From the NCBI RefSeq assembly GCF_002117445.1, contig NZ_CP019937.1, positions 683,501 to 747,500 of the forward strand: DNA of 64,000 bases. The letters are read 5' to 3'. Below, one piece after another: positions 30,633-41,627 of this stretch. The stretch comes from Ketogulonicigenium robustum. Its GTDB lineage: Bacteria; Pseudomonadota; Alphaproteobacteria; Rhodobacterales; Rhodobacteraceae. The stretch's first letter is position 1; each line of letters starts with the position of its first letter. The notes under the pieces are model-generated. The model was not told the origin of the DNA, did no database searches, and was given only the letters and a program-made list of their open reading frames with translations. The translations under genes were made by a program, and so were the position numbers.

Positions 30633-31655
30633 TTATTCGACCGAGGAGTAAAGACCCTCATAGATCGGCACCAAAGTGTCGGTCTCGAACAGTGACGACA
30701 CGGATGTGCCGCTCCAGGTGTTGAGGATGGCTTGCGCGAACAGGGGCGCGGTCGGCACGATGCGGATGCGTTCGCTTGCCTTCACGCTGGCGTTCGGCTC
30801 GATCGAGTCGGTGATGACCAGCGACTTCATGACCGAATTGTTGATCCGCTCGATCGCAGGGCCGGACAGGACACCATGGGTGATGTAGCTGTGCACCTCG
30901 GCAGCGCCTGCTTCGATCAGCACTTCGGCGGCTTTGCACAGCGTGCCGGCGGTGTCGCAGATGTCGTCCACGATGATACAGGTCTTGCCCGTAACCTCGC
31001 CGATCACCGTCATCTCGGCGATCTCACCCGGCTTTTCGCGCCGCTTGTCGACGATTGCCAGCGGCGCATTGATGCGCTTGGCCAGCTCGCGCGCGCGGCC
31101 CACGCCGCCGACGTCGGGCGAGACGACCATCAGATCGTCCATCCGCCCCGCGAAGTGATGCTTGATGTCCAGCGAGAAAATCGGCGAGGCATAGAGGTTG
31201 TCGACGGGCATGTCGAAGAACCCTTGGATCTGCGCGGCGTGCAGGTCCAGCGTCAGCACGCGGTCAACACCGGCGGTGGCGATCAGGTTCGCAACCAGCT
31301 TGGCCGAAATAGGCGTGCGGGCGCGTGTGCGGCGATCTTGGCGGGCATAGCCGAAATAGGGGATCACAGCCGTGATGCGCCCCGCCGAGGAGCGGCGCAG
31401 CGCGTCGGTGATGATCAGCAGCTCCATCAAGTTGTCGTTCGAGGGGTTCGAGGTCGATTGCACGACGAACATATCCTCGCCGCGCACGTTTTCGTACACT
31501 TCGACATAGACTTCTTGGTCGTTGAAACGTTCGACCCGTGCATCCACAAGATCTACGTTCATGCCGCGGTGCATCGACATGCGCCGGGCGATAGCGCGCG
31601 AAAGCGTGCGGTTAGCGTTGCCCGAAATCAGCTTTGGTTCGGTCATCAGCGGCAT
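30633..31655 (-). CDS. prs: ribose-phosphate pyrophosphokinase
   Basis: Makes phosphoribosyl pyrophosphate from ribose 5-phosphate and ATP for nucleotide, His and Trp synthesis. The 340-residue protein begins [15 protein letters not shown]; the start at 31655 has AAGGAAA upstream, whereas a longer frame to 31778 lacks support. It contains [13 protein letters not shown], the [17 protein letters not shown] metal-binding loop, the KRREKPG flexible loop and the PRPP-binding [15 protein letters not shown]. Confidence 0.96.
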   Translation of the reverse strand: MPLMTEPKLISGNANRTLSRAIARRMSMHRGMNVDLVDARVERFNDQEVYVEVYENVRGEDMFVVQSTSNPSNDNLMELLIITDALRRSSAGRITAVIPYFGYARQDRRTRARTPISAKLVANLIATAGVDRVLTLDLHAAQIQGFFDMPVDNLYASPIFSLDIKHHFAGRMDDLMVVSPDVGGVGRARELAKRINAPLAIVDKRREKPGEIAEMTVIGEVTGKTCIIVDDICDTAGTLCKAAEVLIEAGAAEVHSYITHGVLSGPAIERINNSVMKSLVITDSIEPNASVKASERIRIVPTAPLFAQAILNTWSGTSVSSLFETDTLVPIYEGLYSSVE

Positions 31656-31807
31656 CGGTTTTTCCTTTGGCAGAAGGGGCGGCCGCGCCTGATGCGGGCC
31701 GCCGTCGATGAGGGGCTTCTGGCCCCATGCGGCGAAATCTGCAACGCCTTTATCGCGATTGTTGGCGTAAACATCCAAAACCGCGTGAGGGACGCAACAG
31801 AACCCGG

Positions 31808-32848
31808 TTAAAGGTGCGCCAGAAACGCATCAACCTGCGCAATGGGCAGCGACCAGTCGCACACAAAACGGGCTTCCAGCAACTCATCATCGGGGCCGTC
31901 GCCCAGCGGGCCATGTGTCAGGCTGTAGACCGCGCCTGCGGCCATCAGTTTGCGGTGCAGCGCACGGGGCAGGGCGATGAAGATGATGTTGCCTTCGACG
32001 GGGTAGGCGGGGGCATGTCCTGCGGCGGCGAAGCCCGCAGCAAGGTGGGCCGTGGTCGCGTTGGCACTGCGCGCCATGTCCAGCCACAGGTCGTCATCCA
32101 GAAATGCGCCGAATTGCGCTGCCAAATACCGGTGCTTGGAAAACAGATGTGCGCCGCGTTTGCGACGGTATTCGAATTCCTGCCCGCGAGCGGGGTCGAA
32201 AATCACCACCGCCTCGACACCCATCAGGCCGTTCTTGGTGCCGCCAAAGGATACGACGTCGATACCGGCCTTCCATGTCATCTCGGCCGGGCTGCAGCCG
32301 AGAGCGACAAGTGCATTGGTAAACCGCGCACCATCCATATGCACCGGAAGCCCTGCAACATGCGCAACGTCGGTGACGGCTTTGATCTCATCCAGCGTAT
32401 AGAGCGTGCCTTTTTCGGTCAGCTGGGTGATCTGCACGGCACCGGGCTGCGCGCCGTGAATGCCGCGCGTCCCTTGGGCCGCAATCGCGGCGCGCAGGGC
32501 GGCAGGGTCCAGCTTGGCTTGAACGTCGTCAACCAAACGCAGCGTCGCGCCGCCCATGAAGGCGACGGGGGCGTTGCATTCGTCTTCCTGAATATGCGCC
32601 ATCGCGGTGCAGAACACCGTCTGCCATGGCTGCACCAGCGTCGCCAGCGCCAGCGAATTGGCGGCGGTGCCGGTTGCGACGAAATGCACAACCGCGTCGG
32701 GCGCGTCGAACAGGGCGCGGATGCGCGCCTGCACATCGTGGGTCAGTGCGTCGTTGCCGTAGCCCGGCACATAGCCCGTATTGGCTGCCTCCAGCGCGCG
32801 GATGACCGAAGCATGCACGGGGCCTGCATTATCCGAGGCGAAAAACAT
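31808..32848 (-). CDS. ltaE: low-specificity L-threonine aldolase
   Basis: Pyridoxal-phosphate enzyme that splits threonine or allo-threonine to glycine and acetaldehyde. The 346-residue sequence opens with [17 protein letters not shown] and [12 protein letters not shown], and has [11 protein letters not shown] and the cofactor-lysine segment [12 protein letters not shown] (Lys at about residue 204). Its ATG lies immediately before the stop-reading edge of the YcgN-like gene, with no spacer, so it is the last gene of the ribF-ycgN-ltaE group on the minus strand. Confidence 0.9.
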   Translation of the reverse strand: MFFASDNAGPVHASVIRALEAANTGYVPGYGNDALTHDVQARIRALFDAPDAVVHFVATGTAANSLALATLVQPWQTVFCTAMAHIQEDECNAPVAFMGGATLRLVDDVQAKLDPAALRAAIAAQGTRGIHGAQPGAVQITQLTEKGTLYTLDEIKAVTDVAHVAGLPVHMDGARFTNALVALGCSPAEMTWKAGIDVVSFGGTKNGLMGVEAVVIFDPARGQEFEYRRKRGAHLFSKHRYLAAQFGAFLDDDLWLDMARSANATTAHLAAGFAAAGHAPAYPVEGNIIFIALPRALHRKLMAAGAVYSLTHGPLGDGPDDELLEARFVCDWSLPIAQVDAFLAHL

Positions 32849-33307
32849 TCAAAGAGGCTCCTCAATAATATGGTCTTCCCAGTCGTCGTCATCGACCGAT
32901 AGTTCCGAGACAGTCATTCCGGCGGCAGATACGCCTGCCTTGTGCACCGCATTGGCATCGCCGCTGATCAGGTGGTGCCACGGGTATAGGGGGTTGCCTT
33001 CGTGCAGCAGCCGATAGGCGCAGGTTTGCGGCAACCAGTATAGGTTTTTGCGCAAGGTGCGGGGCGTCAGCACGATGCATTCGGGCACGAAATCGTGCCG
33101 GTTGGGGTATTTGGTGCAGCGGCAGGTCGCGTTGTCCAGCAGACGGCAGGCGACGTTGGTCAGAAAAACCTCGCCGCTGTCTTCGTCTTCGATCTTGTTC
33201 AGGCAGCACTTGCCACAGCCGTCACAGACGGCTTCCCATTCGGCTGGGGTCATCTTTTCCAGCGGAAAAGCCTCCCAAAACCGGGGGCGCAGGGGGGCGT
33301 CAGACAT
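32849..33307 (-). CDS. YcgN family cysteine-cluster protein (UPF0260)
   Basis: A 152-residue protein of unknown function with a conserved set of cysteines: CDGCGKCCLNK near residue 30, then CRLLDNATCRCTKYPNRH and CIVLTP, the pattern of the UPF0260/YkgJ-like zinc or iron-binding domain. RFWEAFPLEKMTPAEWE is typical of the YcgN N-terminus. The start at 33307 overlaps the ribF stop by eight bases, pointing to one operon. Confidence 0.88.
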   Translation of the reverse strand: MSDAPLRPRFWEAFPLEKMTPAEWEAVCDGCGKCCLNKIEDEDSGEVFLTNVACRLLDNATCRCTKYPNRHDFVPECIVLTPRTLRKNLYWLPQTCAYRLLHEGNPLYPWHHLISGDANAVHKAGVSAAGMTVSELSVDDDDWEDHIIEEPL

Positions 33308-34238
33308 CGGCCAAGATCCGGCGTGCCTTTTCGACATCGGCGTGCATCGTGTCGATCAGCGCATCGACACTGTCGAACTTCAGTTCCGGCCGCAGGTATT
33401 CGACAAGCCCGACCGAGATGCGCGCGCCATAAAGGTCGCCGCGGAAATCCAGCAGGAATGTCTCGCAGTTGGGTTTGTTGACCCCGAAGGTGGGCCGGAT
33501 CCCGATCGAGGTCGCACCCTTGTAGCGGCCCGCATAGGGGCCATCGCGCACGATCACGGCAGTAGCGTAGACGCCAAAGCGCGGCATATGCAGCCCGCTG
33601 ATCGAGATGTTCGCGGTGGGAAAGCCCAATTCGCGCCCGCGCTGGTCGCCGTGTTCGACGATACCTTCCAGACGGTGGATGTGGCCCAGCATCGCCGCCG
33701 CGTCGCGCGGGCGACCTTCGGCCAGCGCCTGCCGGATCGCGGTCGAGGATACCTCGCCGCCGACCAATGCGATCAGCGGTGCGACCGTGACGCCAAAGCC
33801 CATCTCGGCCCCCAGCGCGGTCAGCCGCTCGGCGCTGCCGGTGCGGCCTTTGCCGAAATGAAAATCTTGCCCGACGACAACATGTCGCACGCCCAAACGA
33901 TCATGCAGAATCTGCGCGACGAATTCTTCGGCGGTGAGGCCAGCCAGAACGGTGTTGAAAGGCAGCTCGTACAGCCGCTCGACGCCGCATTCTTGCAACT
34001 GCGCGGTGCGCGTTGCGGCATCCATCAGCCGGAAATCCGGCCCGTCGGGGGCAAAGAACTGCCGCGGGTGCGGCTCGAACGTCAGCACGCCCAAGGGCGC
34101 GCCCAGCTGGGCTGCGATGCGGCGCGCGTGGTCGATGACGGCAGAATGACCTGCGTGCACCCCATCGAAGTTACCGATGGCCACGACAGCGCCCCGTTGG
34201 TCGGGCGCAATGAAAAGCGAGTCTCGGATGATGTCCAT
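33300..34238 (-). CDS. ribF: bifunctional riboflavin kinase / FAD synthetase
   Basis: Makes FMN from riboflavin and FAD from FMN. The 312-residue protein has an N-terminal nucleotidyltransferase domain with GNFDGVHAGHSAVI (the GxFDGxHxGH motif) and GQDFHFGKGRTG, and a C-terminal riboflavin kinase domain with GRELGFPTANI (kinase motif with Thr-Ala-Asn) and NCETFLLDFRGDLYG. It starts 52 bases downstream of the HAD gene stop on the same strand and is probably cotranscribed with the YcgN-like gene. Confidence 0.95.
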   Translation of the reverse strand: MDIIRDSLFIAPDQRGAVVAIGNFDGVHAGHSAVIDHARRIAAQLGAPLGVLTFEPHPRQFFAPDGPDFRLMDAATRTAQLQECGVERLYELPFNTVLAGLTAEEFVAQILHDRLGVRHVVVGQDFHFGKGRTGSAERLTALGAEMGFGVTVAPLIALVGGEVSSTAIRQALAEGRPRDAAAMLGHIHRLEGIVEHGDQRGRELGFPTANISISGLHMPRFGVYATAVIVRDGPYAGRYKGATSIGIRPTFGVNKPNCETFLLDFRGDLYGARISVGLVEYLRPELKFDSVDALIDTMHADVEKARRILADV

Positions 34239-34290
34239 GCGTTTTGCCTAGCGCCGACGCGTTACAAGCGCAAGGTGGGGCCCCCGCGCG

Positions 34291-35166
34291 TTAGCGCAGG
34301 AAGCCAATGGTATAGGTTGGCGACAGCCCGCTGCCTGCTAGATAATCATGCAGTGCCTGCGGATCGGGCTGGTGGACGGTTTTCGTCTCGCGCGCGGCCA
34401 AACCGCCCGAGATATAGAGGCAGTCGTAATCCTCGGAGACGGCGCCTTGCACGTCGGTGATGATCCCGTCTCCGATGCAGATGATGCGATTGTGATCGAC
34501 CTTTAGCCCCAGCTTTTCCAGACGGCGGCGGGCCAGAGCGTAGATCGGGGCATGCGGCTTGCCGAAATACAGGCTTTCGCCGCCCATCTCGGTATAGATC
34601 TGCGCCAACTTGCCCGCGCACCATTCGCGCGACTCGCCACGGTCGACCACGATGTCGGGGTTCGCGCACAGCAGCTTCAGCCCCTTGGCGATCGCCTTCT
34701 CAAAGTCGGGGCGGTAGATGTCGGGGTCGGCGGTGGGGTTGGCGGGGCCCGCGCAAACGATGCCGTCAGCATCCTCGAGCGTGACCTCGGTCACCTCCAT
34801 CGGGTTGTCCAGCACTTGGGGCGGCTGCAGGAACATCCGTTCGTGCGGCTGGCCGATGAACCACACCTTTTGCCCGACCACGCCGGTGAACAGCGCAGTG
34901 CGCGCCGCATCGCCAGAGGTGGCGATGGCATCCCAAGCATCGCGCGCAATGCCGAAGTCTTCGGTGATCTGCTTCTCGACGCTGGCGCGCGGGCGGGGCG
35001 AGTTGGTGACCAGAACCACCGTGCCACCTTTGGCGCGGTAGGCCTGCATCGCGGCGACGGCGGCAGGCAGGGCGTGCACGCCGTCGTGCATGCAACCCCA
35101 CAGATCGACGAAAGCCGCATCATAGTTCAGCGCGATCTCGTCGAATGTTTCGATGATGCGGCTCAT
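34291..35166 (-). CDS. HAD-superfamily hydrolase, TIGR01459 type
   Basis: A 291-residue protein of the class IIA HAD branch. Motif I is FVDLWGCMHDGVHA, in which the nucleophile is the Asp of DLWG; VVLVTNSPRPRASV is motif II and ICIGDGIITDVQGA motif IV. A C2-type cap fills the middle. Members of this group are annotated as sugar-phosphatase-like; the true substrate is unknown. It starts three bases downstream of the ppaC stop, so the two are almost surely one transcript. Confidence 0.85.
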   Translation of the reverse strand: MSRIIETFDEIALNYDAAFVDLWGCMHDGVHALPAAVAAMQAYRAKGGTVVLVTNSPRPRASVEKQITEDFGIARDAWDAIATSGDAARTALFTGVVGQKVWFIGQPHERMFLQPPQVLDNPMEVTEVTLEDADGIVCAGPANPTADPDIYRPDFEKAIAKGLKLLCANPDIVVDRGESREWCAGKLAQIYTEMGGESLYFGKPHAPIYALARRRLEKLGLKVDHNRIICIGDGIITDVQGAVSEDYDCLYISGGLAARETKTVHQPDPQALHDYLAGSGLSPTYTIGFLR

Positions 35167-35169
35167 GGG

Positions 35170-36087
35170 TTACACCTTCAGCGCGGGGATGATCTGCTTT
35201 TTACGGCTCATGATGCCGGGCAGCACAACGGTGTCGCCGGTGACGGTCGCGCCAAAGCTTTTCTCGGCCACAGTCTTGGTCAGATCGTTCGGCACCAGCA
35301 GAGTGGCTTCTTCGTTCAGAATGTCGACGACGAATAGCAGGACCTGGTCGGCGCCGTCTTCCTTGGCGACATCCAACATGCTGGCCATCAGGCTGTCTTT
35401 GCGGGATAGAACCGTTTGCGGCGAGGTGGTTTCCAGCACCGAAACGCGGAAATCAACGCCGCCGACAGTGTATTCTTTGGAATCCATCCGCAGCAATTCT
35501 GCATCCGAGAAACGCGATACGTCCGACTTGGCGGCGAACATTTCTGCCGCATAGGCGGGGATCGCGATGTTCAGATCGGCCGCCAGCTTCTCGGCCAGCG
35601 CGCGGTCAACCGGCGTGGTGGTGGGCGAGCGGAATTCCAGCGTATCCGAGAGGATGCACGACAGGATCAGGCCCTTGATCGCATCGGGGGCGGTTTCAGC
35701 GGCATCGCCCATCAGCTGGTGCAGCAGCGTGGCCGTGCAGGCCAGCGGGCGGATGGTGATGTCGATCGGGCCTTTGGTTTCCAGCCCGCCGACAAGTTTG
35801 TGGTGGTCGATAATGGCTTGGATGTCGGCGTCGTTGATACCGGCCGGCAGCTCGGCGGGGTTGTTCGTGTCGACGATAACGCAAGGCTGGCCGGCGGCAA
35901 TCTCGGTCAGCAGGGCGGGGGTGTCAAAGCCCCAACGGCCCAGCACAAAGGCGGCCTCGGTATTGGGGGTGCCTAGCACACGCGCTTCGGCGGTCGTGCC
36001 GGTGGTGTTAAGGTACCACGCCCAGACGAGGGCGGAACAGGTGGCGTCAGTATCGGGGGATTTGTGGCCGAAAACCAAAGTCGTCAT
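35170..36087 (-). CDS. ppaC: manganese-dependent inorganic pyrophosphatase
   Basis: Family II soluble pyrophosphatase of the DHH superfamily; hydrolyses PPi to drive biosynthesis. The 305-residue sequence has FGHKSPDTDATCSAL, VDTNNPAEL and the DHHK motif (IIDHHKLVGG), which together bind two Mn2+ or Co2+ ions, and the C-terminal DHHA2 domain with VVLPGIMSRKKQIIP, where SRKK grips substrate phosphate. It leads a short unit with the HAD gene and diverges from groESL. Confidence 0.95.
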   Translation of the reverse strand: MTTLVFGHKSPDTDATCSALVWAWYLNTTGTTAEARVLGTPNTEAAFVLGRWGFDTPALLTEIAAGQPCVIVDTNNPAELPAGINDADIQAIIDHHKLVGGLETKGPIDITIRPLACTATLLHQLMGDAAETAPDAIKGLILSCILSDTLEFRSPTTTPVDRALAEKLAADLNIAIPAYAAEMFAAKSDVSRFSDAELLRMDSKEYTVGGVDFRVSVLETTSPQTVLSRKDSLMASMLDVAKEDGADQVLLFVVDILNEEATLLVPNDLTKTVAEKSFGATVTGDTVVLPGIMSRKKQIIPALKV

Positions 36088-36247
36088 GAGAGGGTGTTTC
36101 CTGCTGCGTACGGGTCAAAGGCAGCCAAAGCTGCGTTTCGCCGCATGTATAGGGGGGGCTGGGGGCCTTGTCACCCGCATGCACAGGCGATTTGCGGCCT
36201 GTCATCCAAATTTCACGCGCATGGGTTAGTTTCTTGCATATCGGTAG

Positions 36248-36277
36248 TTGACACGCGCGGGGACAGGTTCCTAAGTA
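36248..36277 (+). promoter_or_regulatory. probable groESL promoter
   Basis: TTGACA at 36248-36253 is a perfect sigma-70 -35 box; CTAAGT or TAAGTA follows at a 17- or 18-base spacing. CCTAAGT also resembles the -10 element of alphaproteobacterial heat-shock sigma factors, so either or both could act. The CIRCE operator lies directly behind. Confidence 0.55.
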
Positions 36278-36284
36278 TCGCCCG

Positions 36285-36311
36285 TTAGCACTCGTCAAGC
36301 GTGAGTGCTAA
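36285..36311. promoter_or_regulatory. CIRCE operator (HrcA binding site)
   Basis: TTAGCACTC and GAGTGCTAA flank a nine-base spacer, identical to the CIRCE consensus. It sits just behind the -10 region and 34 bases before the groES start, where bound HrcA repressor would block transcription until heat stress. Confidence 0.96.
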
Positions 36312-36345
36312 AACCCATAACCTAGTTGAGCTGAGGAGCCGCAAG

Positions 36346-36633
36346 ATGGCATTCAAGCCGCTTCATGACCGTGTGGTCGTGCGTCGTGTGCAAAGCGAAG
36401 AAAAGACCAAGGGTGGTCTGTTCATCCCTGAAAGCGCAAAAGAAAAGCCCGCAGAAGGCGAAGTGATCGCCGTGGGCGAGGGCGCACGCAAAGACTCGGG
36501 CGAGCTGATTGCACCCGCAGTTAAGGTTGGCGACCGCGTTCTGTTCGGCAAGTGGTCGGGCACCGAAATCACCGTCGAGGGTGAAGAGCTGCTGATCATG
36601 AAGGAAAGCGACATTCTGGGCATCATCGCCTGA
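36346..36633 (+). CDS. groS: co-chaperonin GroES
   Basis: Heptameric lid of the GroEL chamber; 95 residues. The sequence [16 protein letters not shown], the mobile loop [17 protein letters not shown] and the closing [13 protein letters not shown] are typical. The ATG at 36346 with GAGGAG upstream is preferred over an earlier in-frame start inside the CIRCE region. Forms an operon with groL. Confidence 0.98.
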   Translation: MAFKPLHDRVVVRRVQSEEKTKGGLFIPESAKEKPAEGEVIAVGEGARKDSGELIAPAVKVGDRVLFGKWSGTEITVEGEELLIMKESDILGIIA

Positions 36634-36661
36634 TTTTCGCCGCCTTCGTTCGAAACCATAG

Positions 36662-38323
<1,662 letters not shown>

Positions 38324-38358
38324 GGACGGCTCTGCCGCCTTTACGACACCACCTAGGG

Positions 38359-38390
38359 AAGGGGCCGGCATGCGCTGGCCCCTTTTCTTT
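38359..38390 (+). terminator. terminator of groESL
   Basis: AAGGGGCC pairs with GGCCCCTT around a GGCATGCGCT loop, followed by TTCTTTT. It lies 36 bases after the groL stop. Confidence 0.8.
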
Positions 38391-38443
38391 TGGCCCTTCT
38401 GCATTCACTCGACAGTTTGCGGGCGGCATGCTTTCATAGCCGC

Positions 38444-39235
38444 ATGAAACGGGTGATGTGCGCGTTCTTTCTTTTCTCGACAGGGGCTGCCATGGCAGAG
38501 GATCGTGTGTTTTCCCTTGCAGGGCCCGACACGGGCGAATGTGTCGTGCTGCTGCATGGTCTGGCGCGCAGCGAAATGTCGCTGGCCCCGATGGGCGAGG
38601 CGTTGAAGCTGGCGGGCTATACCGTGGTGAACAGCGGCTACCCCTCGACCGACGAGACGATCGAACAGATCGTCGCGACGCATTTGCCGCGCGACATCGC
38701 CGCCTGCGGTGCGCGCAAGGTGAACTTCGTGACCCATTCGATGGGCGGCATTTTGGTGCGGGCCTATCTGGCGCAGACGACGCCCGGAGATCTGGGCCGG
38801 ATAGTTATGCTGGCGCCACCGAACCAAGGGTCCGAGCTTGTGGATATTTTCGGCGACTTCGCCCCGTTCCAGTGGATGAACGGCCCCGCAGGCTTGCAGC
38901 TGGGCACAGACGCCGACAGCCTGCCGAACCGGCTGGGGCATGCGCCCGCCGCTGAAATCGGCATTATTGCTGGCAACAGCCCGCTTAACCCGCTGATGTC
39001 ACTGGCATTTTCCGGACCGAACGATGGAAAGGTGTCGGTCGAATCGACCAAGCTGGACGGGATGACAGACCATCTGACACTGCCCGTCAGCCATACGTTT
39101 TTGATGAACAATCCGCTGGTGGTTGCCCAGACCGTGACCTTCCTGCGCGAAGGGCATTTCAATCACGATCTGAAAATGGGCGACGTCCTGTCGGGCGCGG
39201 TCGAACAGGCGCTGGACGCTATTGGCGTGAGGTGA
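38444..39235 (+). CDS. exported alpha/beta-hydrolase, lipase-like
   Basis: A 263-residue protein with a signal peptide (hydrophobic core about 6-17, likely cut after AMA at residue 18). The fold is shown by [13 protein letters not shown], where HG forms the oxyanion hole, and [15 protein letters not shown], where Ser99 is the nucleophile. The His and Asp of the triad are probably in the C-terminal third ([15 protein letters not shown]). Resembles EstA/PGAP1-like lipases and acyltransferases, but the substrate is unknown. Its 3' end overlaps that of convergent purK by 17 bases. Confidence 0.82.
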   Translation: MKRVMCAFFLFSTGAAMAEDRVFSLAGPDTGECVVLLHGLARSEMSLAPMGEALKLAGYTVVNSGYPSTDETIEQIVATHLPRDIAACGARKVNFVTHSMGGILVRAYLAQTTPGDLGRIVMLAPPNQGSELVDIFGDFAPFQWMNGPAGLQLGTDADSLPNRLGHAPAAEIGIIAGNSPLNPLMSLAFSGPNDGKVSVESTKLDGMTDHLTLPVSHTFLMNNPLVVAQTVTFLREGHFNHDLKMGDVLSGAVEQALDAIGVR

Positions 39236-40286
39236 CGCGGTTGATGTGACCCATCTTGCGGCCGGGGCGGGGGGCGCCCTTGCCGTAAAGGTGCAGGGCG
39301 ACACCGCTGCGCGCCAGTTCGGGCACACGCAGCACATCATCACCAATCAGGTTTTCCATCACCACATCCGCGTAGCGGCTGCCATCGCCCAGCGGCCAGC
39401 CTGCCACCGCACGGATGTGCTGCTCGAATTGGTCAACAAGGCAGCCGTTCTGCGTCCAGTGCCCCGAATTATGAACGCGCGGGGCGATCTCGTTCACAAT
39501 CAACCCGCCCGGCGTTACGAACAGCTCGACCCCAAGGACGCCGACATAATCCAGCGCATTCAAAATGCGTGCGGCAATCAGCACCGCGTCCGACCGCAGG
39601 CTGGGGCCGATTTTGGCTGGCACGGTGGTGGTGTGCAAAATGCCGTCGCGGTGCACGTTTTCGCCGGGGTCAAAGCAGGCAATCGCGCCGTCTATGCCGC
39701 GCGCCCCGATAATCGAAATTTCGGCTGAAAAATCGATGAATCCCTCGAGGACCGCAGGTGCGCCATTCATGCTAGCCAGCGCGGCGGCTGCGTCGTCGGG
39801 CGACTTCAGGCGGGCTTGGCCCTTGCCGTCATAGCCCATGCGGCAGGTTTTCAGGATGGCGGGGGTGCCGACTGCCGCGATCGCTGCGTTCAGGCTGGCT
39901 ATGTCTGTCACGGGGGCGAAGGGCGCAGTGTGCAGCCCGATGCTGTTCAAAAAGGTCTTCTCGACCAGCCGGTCTTGCGATGTGGCCAGCGCGCGGCGGC
40001 CCGGGCGGATCGGGCAGATCGATTCGATCAGATCCAATGCCGCTGTCGGGATGTTTTCAAACTCGTAGGTCACGACGTCGACGCTTTGGGCAAAGGCGCG
40101 CAGCGCATCGGCGTCGTCATAGCTGGCATGGGTTACCCGCGCGGCGGTTTCGGCGGCGGGGGCGCTGGCGGGTTCAAAGATATGCACATGCAGCCCCAGC
40201 CGCGCGGCGGCGACGGCCAGCATGCGGCCCAGTTGCCCGCCGCCCAAAATGCCGATGGTGGCCCCCGGTTGCAGCATATCAGTCAT
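39219..40286 (-). CDS. purK: N5-carboxyaminoimidazole ribonucleotide synthase
   Basis: ATP-grasp enzyme that carboxylates aminoimidazole ribonucleotide on N5 in purine synthesis; 355 residues. It begins near the nucleotide-binding [13 protein letters not shown], and shows [17 protein letters not shown]-type grasp sequence and the [13 protein letters not shown] motif. The start at 40286 has GAGGAG upstream and overlaps the purE stop by eight bases, so purE and purK are coupled. Confidence 0.95.
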   Translation of the reverse strand: MTDMLQPGATIGILGGGQLGRMLAVAAARLGLHVHIFEPASAPAAETAARVTHASYDDADALRAFAQSVDVVTYEFENIPTAALDLIESICPIRPGRRALATSQDRLVEKTFLNSIGLHTAPFAPVTDIASLNAAIAAVGTPAILKTCRMGYDGKGQARLKSPDDAAAALASMNGAPAVLEGFIDFSAEISIIGARGIDGAIACFDPGENVHRDGILHTTTVPAKIGPSLRSDAVLIAARILNALDYVGVLGVELFVTPGGLIVNEIAPRVHNSGHWTQNGCLVDQFEQHIRAVAGWPLGDGSRYADVVMENLIGDDVLRVPELARSGVALHLYGKGAPRPGRKMGHINRVTSRQ

Positions 40287-40767
40287 CGCGCGGCTCCTCG
40301 GGGATGGATGCGGACAGGGCTTCGCGCCACGCGTCCAGCCGGGCGGCAATCGCGGGGTCGCTGATGGCCAAGATGCCTGCGGCCATCAGGCCTGCATTGG
40401 CCGCGCCCGCCGCGCCAATCGCCATGGTGGCGACGGGGAACCCCTTGGGCATCTGCAAAATGGAATAGAGCGAATCGACGCCGGACAGGGCTTTGGTCTG
40501 CACCGGCACCCCGATGACGGGAACGCGGGTTTTAGATGCCATCATCCCCGGCAAATGCGCTGCGCCGCCTGCGCCCGCAATAATCACATGCAGGCCGCGC
40601 CCGACGGCGGCCTTCCCATAGTCCCACAAGCGGTCGGGCGTGCGGTGGGCCGAGACGATCTTGGCCTCGTAGGGGATCTGCAGCTCGTCCAGAATGGCGG
40701 CTGCCTCGCGCATCGTGGCCCAGTCCGACTGGCTGCCCATAATGATGCCAACCCGAATACCGTCCAT
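40279..40767 (-). CDS. purE: N5-carboxyaminoimidazole ribonucleotide mutase
   Basis: Moves the carboxyl group made by PurK from N5 to C4. The 162-residue product is the class I form, with [13 protein letters not shown] near the start, [14 protein letters not shown] holding the catalytic His, and [14 protein letters not shown]. It starts the purEK unit. Confidence 0.97.
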   Translation of the reverse strand: MDGIRVGIIMGSQSDWATMREAAAILDELQIPYEAKIVSAHRTPDRLWDYGKAAVGRGLHVIIAGAGGAAHLPGMMASKTRVPVIGVPVQTKALSGVDSLYSILQMPKGFPVATMAIGAAGAANAGLMAAGILAISDPAIAARLDAWREALSASIPEEPRDD

Positions 40768-40815
40768 AGCGCGCCCCCGTTTGATGTTGCCTTGCCCTTA
40801 TACGCGCAGGGCTGA

Positions 40816-41034
40816 TCAGGCAATAATGTCGGGCAGGATCCGATCCTCGATCGCCGAAATGCGGTCTTTCAGCAGCAGCTTTTGCTTTTTCAGGCGGCGG
40901 ATCATCAGCATGTCGGCAGTTCCGCGTTCGTCCAGCGCCTTGATCGCCTCGTCAAGGTCGCGGTGCTCGCTCCGCAGCATCTCCAGCTTGACGCGCAAAA
41001 CCTCGGTTTCGTCCATACGCGGCGGAAAACTCAT
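40816..41034 (-). CDS. YdcH family protein (DUF465)
   Basis: A 72-residue, strongly charged, fully helical protein (LRSEHRDLDEAIKALDERG, then MIRRLKKQKLLLKDRI), the coiled-coil pattern of the DUF465/YdcH family. Widespread, function unknown. It diverges from ibpA across 176 bases. Confidence 0.88.
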   Translation of the reverse strand: MSFPPRMDETEVLRVKLEMLRSEHRDLDEAIKALDERGTADMLMIRRLKKQKLLLKDRISAIEDRILPDIIA

Positions 41035-41098
41035 CGGATGTACCTGCTAGCGACCTTTTGCCCTTTATATCGCGCGGCCCCCAATGGTGCCAGCAGAC

Positions 41099-41207
41099 TT
41101 TGCGCGTTGCTGCGCCCTTGCAACGCAAAAGCACAGCGCCCATATTCATTCCATGTGCAGCCGCCGCTATTGGGACTGCCTGTCACCGTCGCTTGTTGAA
41201 GGACGTG
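41099..41207 (+). promoter_or_regulatory. ROSE-like RNA thermometer in the ibpA leader
   Basis: Two clear hairpins. The first pairs GCGTTGC (41104-41110) with GCAACGC (41120-41126). The last, at 41184-41207, reads CAC-c-GUC-g-CUU, loop GUUG, AAG-GAC-GUG: nine pairs with two single bulges that bury the ribosome site AAGGA (41199-41203). UCGCU (41189-41193) faces AGGA with a bulged G, exactly the conserved UYGCU/AGGA feature of ROSE thermometers, which melt on heating and free translation of small heat shock genes. Confidence 0.75.
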
Positions 41208-41210
41208 CCG

Positions 41211-41627
41211 ATGTCAAAACTGACCCTTGGGGCTCACCCGTTTTTGTTGGGGTTCGATCAGCTGGAACGCTTGGTCGAGCGCACTGCAAAGTCGTCGAGT
41301 GAGGGCTATCCCCCCTATAATATTGAACAAACATCCGAGAGATCCTATCGGATCACGCTGGCGGTCGCCGGTTTTTCCGAGGCCGACTTGGCCATTACCG
41401 TCGAAGACCGCCAGCTGGTCGTGCGCGGTCGCCAGACCGACACCGAGGAGCGCGTCTACCTGCACCGCGGCATTGCGACGCGGCAGTTCCAGCGTAGCTT
41501 CGTGTTGGCCGAGGGGATGGAAATCGGCGAGGCCGTGATTGAAAATGGTTTGCTGCACATCGACCTCAATCGCCAAGTTCCCGAAACGGTCGTTCAAACG
41601 ATCCGCATCAAGAGGAGTGGGAAATGA
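41211..41627 (+). CDS. ibpA: small heat shock protein, Hsp20/IbpA type
   Basis: ATP-independent holdase that binds unfolding proteins during heat stress; 138 residues. The alpha-crystallin domain spans about 33-125: YPPYNIEQTSERSYRITLAV, LVVRGRQTD, RGIATRQFQRSFVLAEG, and NGLLHIDLNR. The start at 41211 follows AAGGA with seven bases between. Longer upstream frames are excluded because they would run through the thermometer hairpins. The stop overlaps the next gene by four bases. Confidence 0.95.
   Translation: MSKLTLGAHPFLLGFDQLERLVERTAKSSSEGYPPYNIEQTSERSYRITLAVAGFSEADLAITVEDRQLVVRGRQTDTEERVYLHRGIATRQFQRSFVLAEGMEIGEAVIENGLLHIDLNRQVPETVVQTIRIKRSGK

Noticed and set aside
36088-36247. Short gene in the ppaC-groES gap
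   Set aside because: No frame with a ribosome site and plausible codon use; the space is best explained as a promoter region.
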